Origin: Clostridium sp.
GTDB lineage: Bacteria > Bacillota > Clostridia > Clostridiales > Clostridiaceae
Assembly (NCBI RefSeq): GCF_021372645.1
Contig: NZ_JAJFUC010000068.1
Coordinates: 1-59,335 of the forward strand
DNA length: 59,335 nt
Reading direction: 5' to 3'
Below, piece by piece: positions 18,400-26,865 of this stretch; within the stretch, counting starts at the first letter, position 1; every line of letters starts with the position of its first letter. The notes below the pieces were generated by a model. It was not told where the DNA came from, searched no databases, and was given only the letters and a program-made list of their open reading frames with translations. Position numbers and translations under genes: made by a program.

Positions 18400-18998
18400 T
18401 GAAAAGATTGTTTATAGTAGATACTGAAAATACTAATAATTATAGCTTTATAAGTGAAAATAAATTAACTAAAAGTGATAGTATCGTTTTATTTATAAGT
18501 AATAAAATGAAGGGCATAAAAGATGATGGATGCTTAGAATTATTTAGTACTAAAGCTAAAATATTAATAGAGAAAGTTGAAGTTGGAGAGAAAAATTCAT
18601 TAGACTTTCAAATAGTTGTGTATGTTTCTGAAAGAACATTTAGAGGAAGATATGATGAAGTTTATATTGTATCTAATGATTGTGGATACAAACAAGCGAT
18701 AAATTATCTAAACAGCAAATTCAACAAAACAATAAATATTATTAATTATAATAAAGTATCTGAAAATATAGAGGTAGTTAGTGAAATTGCAGTATCACAA
18801 GTAAATGAAAATATAGGAGAATTGATAAAAGAATCAATTCCTAAAATTGAAAGAAAAGATATAACGAAAATAATTAATATAAAGAATGAAAGCTCAACTA
18901 TAAATGATTTTCATAATAGAATGAGAAACTCATTTGGAAATGAGTTGGGTAGAGAAATGTATTTAAAATTAAAATCAAATATAAAAAACTTATTTTAG
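18399..18998 (+). CDS. PIN/NYN-like nuclease-domain protein
   Basis: 199 aa. The N-terminal 115 residues carry the acidic residues of PIN-like RNases in order: FIVDTENTN (Asp 8), SLDFQIVVYV (Asp near 68) and YIVSNDCGY (Asp near 90). The C-terminal 80 residues are helical and form a separate tail (SEIAVSQVNENIG...DFHNRMRN). The start overlaps the metallopeptidase stop. A degenerate copy of the tail-coding part lies at about 40851-41009, so a paralogue was once present elsewhere in this region. Likely role: RNA cleavage in defence; substrate unknown. Confidence 0.68.
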   Translation: MKRLFIVDTENTNNYSFISENKLTKSDSIVLFISNKMKGIKDDGCLELFSTKAKILIEKVEVGEKNSLDFQIVVYVSERTFRGRYDEVYIVSNDCGYKQAINYLNSKFNKTINIINYNKVSENIEVVSEIAVSQVNENIGELIKESIPKIERKDITKIINIKNESSTINDFHNRMRNSFGNELGREMYLKLKSNIKNLF

Positions 18999-19016
18999 AA
19001 TAGGAGCAGAGGTATT

Positions 19017-19253
19017 ATGGCAGATATAAAATTTGATATTATTAAGAACATTGGAGTTTTATCAGAAGGTGCTAAAGGTTGGAAGCGAGAAGTAAATTTA
19101 ATTAGCTGGAATGATAGAAAGCCTAAAATTGATATTAGAGATTGGGATGAAGCTCATGTAAAAATGGGTAAGGGTATCACATTAAGTAGTGATGAACTAA
19201 AACAGTTAAAAGAAATTTTCAATCAAATTGATATTGATGATTTAGAAAAATAA
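19017..19253 (+). CDS. PC4/YdbC-family ssDNA-binding protein
   Basis: 78 aa. GAKGWKREVNLISWNDRKPKIDIRDW, followed by MGKGITLSSDEL, is the PC4 (PF02229) pattern of the YdbC group, which forms dimers that bind single-stranded DNA. The full length fits. It lies 18 bases after the PIN-like gene, with GGAGCAGAGG upstream of ATG 19017. In this setting it may help a restriction or repair process on unwound DNA; that is inference. Confidence 0.85.
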   Translation: MADIKFDIIKNIGVLSEGAKGWKREVNLISWNDRKPKIDIRDWDEAHVKMGKGITLSSDELKQLKEIFNQIDIDDLEK

Positions 19254-19344
19254 TAGGTTTAAGGGACAAAAATAGGAGGTTTAAGGGATATGAGAATGTT
19301 AAAGTAATTCTTATATCCTTAATTCTATTATTATTGGAGGTTTT

Positions 19345-20232
19345 ATGGAAAAGTATTCACGAATTTTAGGCGGTTTATTTGGAGTTGCTTGTGGTGACGC
19401 TCTTGGAGGAACTTTGGAGTTTTTAACACAAGAAGAAGGTAAAAAGAAATATGGATATTTAAAAGATATTATTGGCGGTGGATATTGGGATTTAGATGCA
19501 GGAGAAGTTACAGATGATACTATGATGACCATTGCAGTTGCAGAAGGTATATTAGATAATCCAGAAAATCCTATTAATTATATTGGTGAAAGATTTATGA
19601 AATGGTATTTGAGCAAACCAAAGGATATAGGAGAGATAATTGAATTTGCGTTAAAAGAATATAGCAGAAGTAAGGATTGGTCAAAGACTGCAAAATTTGT
19701 ACATGATTACAGTAATGGCATGAGTGCAGGAAATGGTTCTTTAATGAGATGCATTCCAGTAGCCCTAATTTACGATAATATTAATAAGATGATTGAAATC
19801 ACAGAAAAACAATCTAAGCTAACACATTGGGACGAAAAAGCTACAAGAGCTTGTGTATTTTACAACAAATTAGTTAATAAATATATAAATGACGGTTCTA
19901 AGATTCCTGTAATTAGAGATGTTATAAAAGAATATCCAGAGTATAATGTAGTTTTTAAAATGTCGAAAGAGGAATTAAATCCAAGTGGATATGTAGTAGA
20001 TACAATGATATGTTCATTATGGTGTTTTATAAATACTACAACATTTGAAGATGCAGTTTGTGAGGCAGTGAATTTATGTGGGGATGCAGATACAATAGGT
20101 GCAATAACCGGTGGATTAGCAGGAGTTTATTATGGATTTGAAAATATACCTGAAAGATGGAGAGAGAGAATAGGTTTAAGGGATAAGCTGATGGAGATTG
20201 CAGGAAAAGTACAGGAATTGAAATCAATATAA
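19345..20232 (+). CDS. ADP-ribosylglycohydrolase (DraG family)
   Basis: 295 aa. GLFGVACGDALGG (near 8-20), TDDTMMTIAVAEG (near 56-68), GNGSLMRCIPVA (near 131-142) and GDADTIGAITGGLAG (near 246-260) are the family motifs. The paired Asp residues of TDDT and DADT hold two Mg ions. It removes ADP-ribose from proteins or other targets. GGAGG precedes ATG 19345; two TTAAGGGAYA motifs lie in the 91-base gap before it. It could reverse the action of the ART-like protein at 7157, but it could equally be a general repair enzyme. Confidence 0.92.
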   Translation: MEKYSRILGGLFGVACGDALGGTLEFLTQEEGKKKYGYLKDIIGGGYWDLDAGEVTDDTMMTIAVAEGILDNPENPINYIGERFMKWYLSKPKDIGEIIEFALKEYSRSKDWSKTAKFVHDYSNGMSAGNGSLMRCIPVALIYDNINKMIEITEKQSKLTHWDEKATRACVFYNKLVNKYINDGSKIPVIRDVIKEYPEYNVVFKMSKEELNPSGYVVDTMICSLWCFINTTTFEDAVCEAVNLCGDADTIGAITGGLAGVYYGFENIPERWRERIGLRDKLMEIAGKVQELKSI

Positions 20233-20266
20233 TTTTGTTGCGACCGCACTGATTATTTGTACAGAA

Positions 20267-20379
20267 TTAAGGGATAAATAAATATTAGGGTTAAGGGATA
20301 AAGGATTAAGAAAAACAGAATTAAAATATTCAAGATTAAGATAAAAACAGGGATAAGGGGCAAAAGATTTATCCCTTAA
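20267..20379. repeat. cluster of TTAAGGGATAA motifs
   Basis: TTAAGGGATAA occurs at 20267-20277 and 20291-20301, and in reverse at 20369-20379. Other copies lie at about 188, 2015, 17625 (reverse), 19281 (one base short) and 33425. All are in or near intergenic DNA of the left 34 kb; none was seen in the right half. GGGATAA and TTATCCC of the last pair can also form a hairpin. Confidence 0.6.
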
Positions 20380-20433
20380 CTTTGTTGCAAACTATTTTTA
20401 TTGAAATTATTGTAATTAATTCAATAAAAGGGG

Positions 20434-20462
20434 TTTACATAATATGAATATATTGGTATAAT
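20434..20462 (+). promoter_or_regulatory. sigma-A promoter before RNA element A
   Basis: TTTACA (20434-20439), 17 bases, TATAAT (20457-20462). An 8-bp hairpin AGAAAATC (20468-20475) / GATTTTCT (20510-20517) starts right at the expected 5' end of the transcript. The promoter at 33492 has nearly the same core (TTTACATAAT...TGGTAAAAT). Confidence 0.78.
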
Positions 20463-20526
20463 GATATCAGAAAATCAAATTTAATACTTAAGTAATATAT
20501 GTTTAATGAGATTTTCTTTAAAGGTA

Positions 20527-20738
20527 GAGATTTTAGGGAAATAAAAAAGTGAATATAGAAAAAGGATTATTTGTATAGTTACTTAATATTTATTATTTTG
20601 TAACGAAGGTTTATTTAATTAAAGGTAAGACGATTTGCACAGAAATCAGTCTACCTATAATAAATAGGCCTTTTTTTTGTTTTATTTATTATAGGTAGAC
20701 CAATTAATTTCTTTAAACATCAGAATAAATCCTAAAAT
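20527..20738 (+). ncRNA. duplicated RNA element, copy A (possible terminator/antiterminator switch)
   Basis: About 210 bases shared with 22261-22469. A short hairpin CCTAT-AATAA-ATAGG runs straight into eight T (20653-20677), which is a terminator. The same left arm can instead pair over 18 bp (GTCTACCTATAATAAATA with its complement ending at about 20700), which places the T-tract in a loop. A third option, AGGTAAGAC just upstream, can also pair with GTCTACCT. The element lies between a good promoter and the 172-aa gene at 20848, so it may be a leader that controls read-through. I do not recognise it as a known riboswitch or T-box. Confidence 0.55.
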
Positions 20739-20847
20739 CTTTATCTGCACAAACAGAGGTCATGTGACTATTTTTGCTACTGAAATTTTAGTTAGTAGCG
20801 AAGCTAAATTAATATTATAAGAATTTAAAATCAGAGGAGTGATAATT

Positions 20848-21363
20848 ATGCTAAATAAATTTGAGATAGGTAAATTATATAATGAAGGCGTAACTAAATA
20901 TCAAGAAGGTGTTATTTTTGATATTGATGATAATGGATGTAATTTGATAATACGATTTAATACACCTTCAAATAATGAAATTCAAGCAATTAAGCAAGGT
21001 AAAATTAAAATTGGATACTATACCGAAGGAGAAGCAATATTTATGCTATTCAAATTTGAAGGAATCAACTGGATTGATGCACCATATTCAGTTAAGTTAT
21101 CGAAAAACCTAACTAAAATTGAGCAGATAAATGATGGACAAGGGTTAGTGATTAATATATATTTGATAGACGCGAATACAGGTATATTAAAATCCATCAG
21201 ATTGGTTGGCTTACCAACCGCTTTTTCAAGAAAACTTAAATTAGCTATAGAAAAACAAATGTCAATGTCTTTTGAAAATTATAATCAAACAGTTAATACA
21301 ATATACAGGAAATACACTACAAAAAAACTTGTTGATTATGCTGATTTAATTTGCAATGCATAA
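20848..21363 (+). CDS. hypothetical protein, 171 aa
   Basis: GAGGAG fixes ATG 20848; a GTG nine bases upstream overlaps the ribosome binding site. The protein is soluble with alternating beta-type segments (GVIFDIDDNGCNLIIRF, IFMLFKFEG) in the first 110 residues and a helical C-terminal part. It resembles small accessory proteins of phages and integrative elements in character, but I do not recognise the family. It follows RNA element A and is probably co-transcribed with the next gene 63 bases downstream. Confidence 0.62.
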   Translation: MLNKFEIGKLYNEGVTKYQEGVIFDIDDNGCNLIIRFNTPSNNEIQAIKQGKIKIGYYTEGEAIFMLFKFEGINWIDAPYSVKLSKNLTKIEQINDGQGLVINIYLIDANTGILKSIRLVGLPTAFSRKLKLAIEKQMSMSFENYNQTVNTIYRKYTTKKLVDYADLICNA

Positions 21364-21426
21364 ACGCATTAAGTTGAATTGAAAGGAAATTTAAATAATT
21401 TTAATTTAAGTTTAGGAGGAAATAAC

Positions 21427-22017
21427 ATGAATGGATATTTTGAAAAATTAGAAAAAAATGCTAAGGAAAACTGGTCAAATATTATGAGAATAGATGGAAT
21501 AACAAGTTGTTATACTGTACAAGAATTTTATGCAGAAATGCAAGCACATAAAGAGGAAAGAGATAGAGCTAAAACTTTAATTGAATCAAAAATCCCAAGT
21601 ATTATGACGGTTGGAAGTATGTTTAATGGAGGGATATGTAACTATTTCATTATAAATGATATGTGTTATGGAACAGTTTGTGAAAAATGTAATTCTACTG
21701 GGGCAGTAATATTGATATCAGATACAAATAATACAGTAAATTGGGACGAAAAAATACTGTTACCAAGCCTTGAATATTATTACGTTTTAGGTATTGGAGC
21801 AGATGACATAGAGTTAATAAAATATCCACCAATTCCTGTTAACTACAAAACAGATTACTGGTATTGTCCTTATTGTAATGAAATGCATAAATTCAAATAT
21901 GATAGCATGTTTGGGCTAAAGTATGACCAAGAGGTAATAAAAATGGATATAGATATAAATAAGTATTTAAAAAAGGACAGTGATTTAATTCGTTTGGAAC
22001 AAATAAAAAAATATTAA
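21427..22017 (+). CDS. hypothetical protein with Cys pairs, 196 aa
   Basis: The frame opens at TTG 21379, but TAGGAGG six bases before ATG 21427 decides the start. Two Cys pairs, VCEKCNS (near 82-87) and YCPYCNEMH (near 151-158), suggest a zinc ribbon split by an insert. The remainder is mixed alpha/beta. It is probably the second gene of the unit starting at 20848. No specific function can be named. Confidence 0.6.
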   Translation: MNGYFEKLEKNAKENWSNIMRIDGITSCYTVQEFYAEMQAHKEERDRAKTLIESKIPSIMTVGSMFNGGICNYFIINDMCYGTVCEKCNSTGAVILISDTNNTVNWDEKILLPSLEYYYVLGIGADDIELIKYPPIPVNYKTDYWYCPYCNEMHKFKYDSMFGLKYDQEVIKMDIDINKYLKKDSDLIRLEQIKKY

Positions 22018-22020
22018 ATA

Positions 22021-22063
22021 AATGAATATATAGGAATTTAACTTAAATTCCTATATATTCATT
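22021..22063. terminator. 19-bp perfect hairpin after the 196-aa gene
   Basis: Arms 22021-22039 and 22045-22063 are fully complementary around a 5-nt loop AACTT. It begins 4 bases after the stop codon. It lacks a T-tract, so it may end transcription weakly, protect the 3' end, or be a processing site. Confidence 0.65.
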
Positions 22064-22260
22064 GGAAAAAAGAAATAGTTATTAAAATTTAAAATAAAAA
22101 TAACCAAAACGAATAGTAGACGCAGGAATAAATTATGATTTTTGATAAAGTTTAAAAAAGAGAAATAATAATATTGAAAGATACAGAAGAAATAGATGTA
22201 TATGAGGATGCGGTTCCAATTTATGATAGCGAGATTGATTTGACGAAAGTATTTAAGATA
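22064..22260 (+). other. intergenic region with possible coding remnant
   Basis: An in-frame stretch from TTG 22174 to TGA 22278 encodes 34 residues (IDVYEDAVPIYDSEIDL... in part), whose acidic composition is protein-like. It has no good ribosome binding site and looks like the tail of a lost gene. It runs directly into RNA element B. Confidence 0.3.
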
Positions 22261-22469
22261 GAGATTTTAGGAAAATGAAAAAAATAAATATAGAAAAAGG
22301 ATTATTTGTATAGTTATATAACATTAACTGTTTTGTAACGAAGGTTTATTTAATTAATGGAAGACTATTTTTAAAGTCATTGGTCTACCTGTAATAAATA
22401 GACCTTTTTTGTTTTTATTATAGGTAGACAACTTAATTTCTTTAAACCTCAGAATAGAGCTTAGAATTT
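22261..22469 (+). ncRNA. duplicated RNA element, copy B
   Basis: Second copy of the element at 20527-20738. Here the terminator hairpin is GGTCTA / TAGACC followed by six T. The long alternative stem is kept, with a G-U pair where copy A has A-U (CTGTAATAAA versus CTATAATAAA against TTTATTATAG). This change preserves pairing, which argues for an RNA-level function. It lies 116 bases before the 300-aa gene. Confidence 0.55.
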
Positions 22470-22584
22470 TATAATGATACTCAGGGAAGTTATATAATTA
22501 TTTAAACATTTATAAATTTTATAAATAACTAAGTAAAATAAAGAGAATTATAAAAATATTAAAAATTCGAAGGAGTATAAAAAT

Positions 22585-23487
22585 ATGGGATACAACATTT
22601 ATTATGAAGGAATTGTAAATATAGATAAGCCATTAGATGATAGAACTTATGAAATAATTATGGGTTTAGTTAAAACAAGAAGGATGATATGGGATGCTAA
22701 GAAATTAGAAGAAGATGGCATTGCAAGAAGAGAGGAAATAGGAAATGCAGGAGAGTTTTTCTTTGGTATAGAGGGATTAATGGGGAATAAATTAATAGAA
22801 TTTGAAGAAAAGTATGTAATTGACCACAATCGTCCTCCAATGCAACAACCTGAATTGTGGGGCGTTTGGAACGTTACAGAAGATAGAATTGGGTTAATAT
22901 GGAATAGAAATGAAAAATCATATGGCGGCCACGAGTGGTTACAATATATAGTTAAGAAAATATTGGTGCCGAGAGGGTATTATCCAAGCGGTACTATAAA
23001 TTGGTTTACTGAAGAAAATATGTTTGATAATGAATGGCATACCGTTGTAGAGGGTAATTCTGTTAGAAAATACAGAGGGTATAGTAATAAGGAAAAAGAA
23101 CCAGATATCAATGCTTGGGATGAAGAAGAAATAGAGCTATATGAGAAATATCATCAAGAATGGATTAAGAATCTTATAAATAAGAAGATAGAATTTCTTC
23201 ATGAAAGCTTAGCTTGCATAGATGACAACACAACTTCAAAGAAGGTACTTTCATTTAATATTTATTTTGAAAATAATATTGTACAAGCAGTTTTTGATAG
23301 AAAAAGCATTTGTAAGGCTCAGTACTTATATTTAAATTTGAGAGAAGAGAATGGAATTATAATTTCAGATGAAGCTCTTAATAAAAATAAACTTATTAAA
23401 GATGCTGATAAATTAAAGGAAATACAAATAATTATTGAAAAATATATATCAGAAACACCAGATTACCTTGAAGATTCAATTAGATGA
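22585..23487 (+). CDS. hypothetical protein, 300 aa, phage-type N-terminal domain
   Basis: The first 170 residues (MGYNIYYEG..., then LWGVWNVTEDRIGLIWNRNE, HEWLQYIVKKILVPRGYYPSG and GTINW) match from memory a widespread uncharacterised family seen in bacterial and phage genomes. The remaining 130 residues are helical, charged and not recognised. CGAAGGAG precedes ATG 22585. It follows RNA element B and is 34 bases from the next gene. Function unknown. Confidence 0.65.
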   Translation: MGYNIYYEGIVNIDKPLDDRTYEIIMGLVKTRRMIWDAKKLEEDGIARREEIGNAGEFFFGIEGLMGNKLIEFEEKYVIDHNRPPMQQPELWGVWNVTEDRIGLIWNRNEKSYGGHEWLQYIVKKILVPRGYYPSGTINWFTEENMFDNEWHTVVEGNSVRKYRGYSNKEKEPDINAWDEEEIELYEKYHQEWIKNLINKKIEFLHESLACIDDNTTSKKVLSFNIYFENNIVQAVFDRKSICKAQYLYLNLREENGIIISDEALNKNKLIKDADKLKEIQIIIEKYISETPDYLEDSIR

Positions 23488-23521
23488 TTTAGAAGTTAAA
23501 AATTAAGTGGAGGAATAAATA

Positions 23522-24268
23522 ATGAGTAATATTAAAGCAGGATGTAAGGAAAGTGTTAAATTATTCAATGGAATTAAGGTTACTAATAGAGCAGTAAGCA
23601 TTTTAACTACAGAATATAAAGTGAATTTAGAAAATTTAACAGCAGAAGAATTAAAAAAATTATTAATAGAAGCTAAAGAAGATAAAAATATAATGGTAGA
23701 TGGAAATTACGAAGATGCTGTATGGACTGAATATGATATTCAACCTATATGTTGCATAGATGGTATGGATGATTTTTGTAAAATAGAAGAATTAAAAATA
23801 TACGTGACCAGTGATTTACATGATGGAGAATACTATCTATATGGTGAATTTGGAGATGCATCTGTATTTTTAGATTGTTACGTAGGATTATGTGAATGTG
23901 ATGATGCAGAATTAGCTAATAAAACATTTAATGAGAACTTGAATGATATTTATTGGTATGATGAAGAGAATGAGTTAAAGCAGGCTGTAGATAATATATT
24001 AAATCAAATAAAGGATGAGATTGAAGGCGAAGATGTTATACTTTTAAGCGGAAGTGGACGTACTTCGCTGGAAAACGAAATAAAAAAGCTTGTAGATTAT
24101 AATGAAGCAGATTATGAGGTTATGGGATATTATTCTGGAGAAGAAATTTATAGGATAAAAAACAAATTATATTATTTAACTGATGATAGTTATACTTGTA
24201 ATTATGATTATTATTGGAAATTACAAGAACTTGGACCAAAAGGGTATGAACATTTTAAAATGAAATAA
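23522..24268 (+). CDS. hypothetical acidic protein, 248 aa
   Basis: Starts at ATG 23522 after GTGGAGG. The N terminus (CKESVKLFNGIKVTNRAV) and the middle (DDFCKIEELKIYVTSD, YLYGEFGDASVFLDCYVG) are unrecognised. The protein is strongly acidic with many Tyr and Asp, a composition shared by anti-nuclease inhibitors and by some secreted effectors, though no signal is present. It probably forms an operon with the 300-aa protein. A strong terminator follows. Confidence 0.6.
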   Translation: MSNIKAGCKESVKLFNGIKVTNRAVSILTTEYKVNLENLTAEELKKLLIEAKEDKNIMVDGNYEDAVWTEYDIQPICCIDGMDDFCKIEELKIYVTSDLHDGEYYLYGEFGDASVFLDCYVGLCECDDAELANKTFNENLNDIYWYDEENELKQAVDNILNQIKDEIEGEDVILLSGSGRTSLENEIKKLVDYNEADYEVMGYYSGEEIYRIKNKLYYLTDDSYTCNYDYYWKLQELGPKGYEHFKMK

Positions 24269-24330
24269 ATACTTTTAAAGATAAAAAGAAAATTAAGCAG
24301 GTCAAAATTAAAAGGGTTGTTTTAAGGAAA

Positions 24331-24374
24331 AAAAATAGAGTTCAAAATTAAAGTTAGTTTTGAACTCTATTTTT
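24331..24374 (+). terminator. 17-bp intrinsic terminator
   Basis: A perfect 17-bp stem, with arms 24331-24347 and 24358-24374, ends in TTTTT. It closes the 22585-24268 unit. Confidence 0.9.
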
Positions 24375-24517
24375 GCTTAAATCAAAGGTTTAAGAGTATT
24401 TTAATTATAAATCATATGGAGTTTACAAGAAAATACAATATTAAATAGAAGATATTGGTATTGTCATTGCATTTAAGCTATAATTATAGCAAACATTTTT
24501 TATAAAAGTAGTGAGGG

Positions 24518-25504
24518 ATGAAAATGAATATTTTTAACGTTCTTAGTCAAGGTAAAGGTAGCATAAATGAAGAAAATATGAGTGCAATGTTAGCCTTTTT
24601 GCTTTCAGATAGTCAAACTCATGGTTTAGGTGACGTTTTTCTAAAAAGATTTTTAATGCTCGTATCAGAAAAAACGAATCATACATCAGATTTTGATAAA
24701 TTAATAAATGATAATAATTTAAAAATTGATGTATTATTGGAGTCCCCATATCAAATTGATAATGGTAAAAAAAGAATAGTAGATATTGAACTTAGGTTGA
24801 ATATAAAACAATTTAATAAGAACATTAATGAGTATGAGTTTAAGGAAGTTAAAAGGGTTTGTATTGAAAATAAAGTTAAATATCAATCTGTTGATACTAC
24901 TCAATTTAAGGAAGAATTTGAAGGGATTCAGAATGATATTGAGGATGATAGTAATATAGAAATAATAATGGTATTTTTAACACCATATTTTGCAAAGGAA
25001 AAATATGAGAGGGAGTATAATGAATTAAGCCAAGAATTACTTGGAGCTAACAAGAAGGTCTGGATAAATTGGTCTAATGAGAATGATAATTGTATAACTA
25101 AAATTATTACTGATTTATTAAGGGATGAAAGCAATGCAGAAATTAATCCAATAAATGAATATATAAGACATACTTTAAAAGCATTTGTAAGACATATAAT
25201 AGAAACTACAACTAAAAGTATAGCTAAGAGATTAAGTTCTAATGATGATGCTGAAGAACATATGAAAGAATCAATTGAAATCAATATTAAAAATAAAAAT
25301 TATATTATTGAAATGTATGAAAGCGGTACTATTAGGGTGTTTAATCTTGAAAAACAAGAATATGAGATTGCTAAACCTTTACTAAGAAAAATAATTGAAG
25401 AGAAAAAACTAAGCGTAAATTTAAACTCTTCAACAGGAAACCACAAAAATACAAGACAGCTTGGTAAAGATGTTATATCTGAATTAAAAAAGTTTAAAGT
25501 ATAA
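24518..25504 (+). CDS. PD-(D/E)XK nuclease superfamily protein
   Basis: 328 aa. The N-terminal NVLSQGKGSINEENMSAMLAFLL is typical of the PDDEXK_4-type family (PF14281). Catalytic candidates are RIVDIELRL (Asp near 89 and Glu near 91), VCIENKV (Glu-x-Lys near 116-118) and a following Gln in DTTQFKEE. The C-terminal 100 residues carry a small alpha/beta domain. GTGAGGG precedes the first ATG; a second ATG (M-K-M) three codons in is equally possible. It is a lone nuclease gene, which is common in defence or toxin settings. Confidence 0.82.
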   Translation: MKMNIFNVLSQGKGSINEENMSAMLAFLLSDSQTHGLGDVFLKRFLMLVSEKTNHTSDFDKLINDNNLKIDVLLESPYQIDNGKKRIVDIELRLNIKQFNKNINEYEFKEVKRVCIENKVKYQSVDTTQFKEEFEGIQNDIEDDSNIEIIMVFLTPYFAKEKYEREYNELSQELLGANKKVWINWSNENDNCITKIITDLLRDESNAEINPINEYIRHTLKAFVRHIIETTTKSIAKRLSSNDDAEEHMKESIEINIKNKNYIIEMYESGTIRVFNLEKQEYEIAKPLLRKIIEEKKLSVNLNSSTGNHKNTRQLGKDVISELKKFKV

Positions 25505-25573
25505 TATTGGATTAAAACGTAATTGTAAATGGGTGTGAAATAAAAGTAGCATAATGAAGAGAGGAAATTAATA

Positions 25574-25948
25574 ATGGATTTTAAAGATAGAGCAAAAAAA
25601 TTAAAATCAGATATACCTGCTTTATTTATTGCTTTGAATAAAAAAGAAACACCAGTAATAGCAAAGATTTTTGCAGGAATTGCAATTGCATATGCCTTGT
25701 CACCTATTGACATTATACCTGATTTTATACCAGTAATAGGTTTGTTAGATGACATAATTTTAGTCCCAATACTTATAGCAATAACAATAAAATTTATACC
25801 AGAAGAAATATTTACGCAGTGTAAATTTGAAGCAGAAAACTTATGGAGTGAAGGAAAACCTAAAAAATGGTATTTTGCTATTCCAATTATTTTAGTATGG
25901 GTGTTATTAATATTTTTAATTATTAAATTAGTTGTTGTAACAAAGTAA
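25574..25948 (+). CDS. YkvA family membrane protein (DUF1232)
   Basis: 124 aa. IAYALSPIDIIPDFIPVIGLLDD (near residues 37-60, given here as the DUF1232 core SPIDIIPDFIPVIGLLDD) is diagnostic. The core lies between amphipathic helices, and a C-terminal membrane segment follows (about 95-120). AGAGAGGA precedes ATG 25574. Function of the family is not known; possibly an envelope-associated protein. Confidence 0.9.
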   Translation: MDFKDRAKKLKSDIPALFIALNKKETPVIAKIFAGIAIAYALSPIDIIPDFIPVIGLLDDIILVPILIAITIKFIPEEIFTQCKFEAENLWSEGKPKKWYFAIPIILVWVLLIFLIIKLVVVTK

Positions 25949-26054
25949 ATTATTGTAAAAATTATTTATATAATTCTTATTGTAATATGACAACCTAATG
26001 TCATATTAAGTGTGATATATTTTACCTATAAATTCAATAGAAAGTAGGAAAATT

Positions 26055-26678
26055 ATGAAATTTGAATGGAAAAAGCAAGAAAAAGATTTATACTTACCGA
26101 AAGAGAAACCAGATTTAATAACAGTACCAGAACAAAAATTTTTTATGGTAAGCGGAAAAGGAAATCCCAATGATGAAGAGTTCTCTGAAAAAATAGGCAT
26201 ATTATATTCTTTAGCCTATGCTGTTAGAATGATGCCAAAACAAGGGTACACACCAGATGGTTATTTTGAATATACAGTTTATCCACTTGAGGGGATATGG
26301 GATTTAACTGAAGAAGGTAAACAATTTAATACATTAAATAAAGATGAATTGTTGTATACCATAATGATTAGACAACCTGATTTTGTAACGCAAGAAGTTG
26401 TTAATAAAGCGTTTGAAAATGTTAGGAAGAAAAAACCACATCATTTATTAGACGATGTAACTTTTGAAACTATTGAAGATGGATTATCTGTTCAAATGAT
26501 GCACATTGGTCCGTATGATGATGAACCACAAAGTTTTGAACAAATGAAAAAATTTATAAAAGAAAATAATCTTGAAATAATAACTCTAAAACATAGGGAA
26601 ATTTATCTTTCAGATGCACGAAAAACTGAAAAATCAAAATTGAAAACAGTTTTAAGATATATGGTTTGTTACAGATAA
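26055..26678 (+). CDS. GyrI-like small-molecule-binding protein
   Basis: 207 aa. It matches the stand-alone GyrI-like (SOUL/Cass2-type) proteins, with ITVPEQKFFMVSGKGNPN (near 23-40), YTVYPLEGIWD (near 75-85) and VQMMHIGPYDDEPQSFE (near 148-164). Such proteins bind or hydrolyse small hydrophobic compounds and drugs. No DNA-binding domain is attached. The ribosome binding site is weak (GTAGGA). Single-gene unit. Confidence 0.88.
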   Translation: MKFEWKKQEKDLYLPKEKPDLITVPEQKFFMVSGKGNPNDEEFSEKIGILYSLAYAVRMMPKQGYTPDGYFEYTVYPLEGIWDLTEEGKQFNTLNKDELLYTIMIRQPDFVTQEVVNKAFENVRKKKPHHLLDDVTFETIEDGLSVQMMHIGPYDDEPQSFEQMKKFIKENNLEIITLKHREIYLSDARKTEKSKLKTVLRYMVCYR

Positions 26679-26730
26679 TGAGTATAAAATTTAATTATAG
26701 ATAGTTCTAAATATTCTTAAAAAGAGTAAT

Positions 26731-26766
26731 AATCAAGAGTTTATAGTTGCTACAACCTTGCAATTT
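26731..26766 (+). repeat. 36-bp dispersed repeat, copy 2
   Basis: Second copy of the repeat at 17534-17569. The four differences do not preserve the hairpin of copy 1, so the repeat is more likely a DNA-level or relic similarity. Confidence 0.6.
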
Positions 26767-26865
26767 TGTGTGTAGATTCTGATTTTAGCTTAATAGCCAA
26801 TATAGTCCATTTTAAATTACAAACTGAAGAATGGTTAAATTATTGAGGTAGGGGAAATATTAAAA

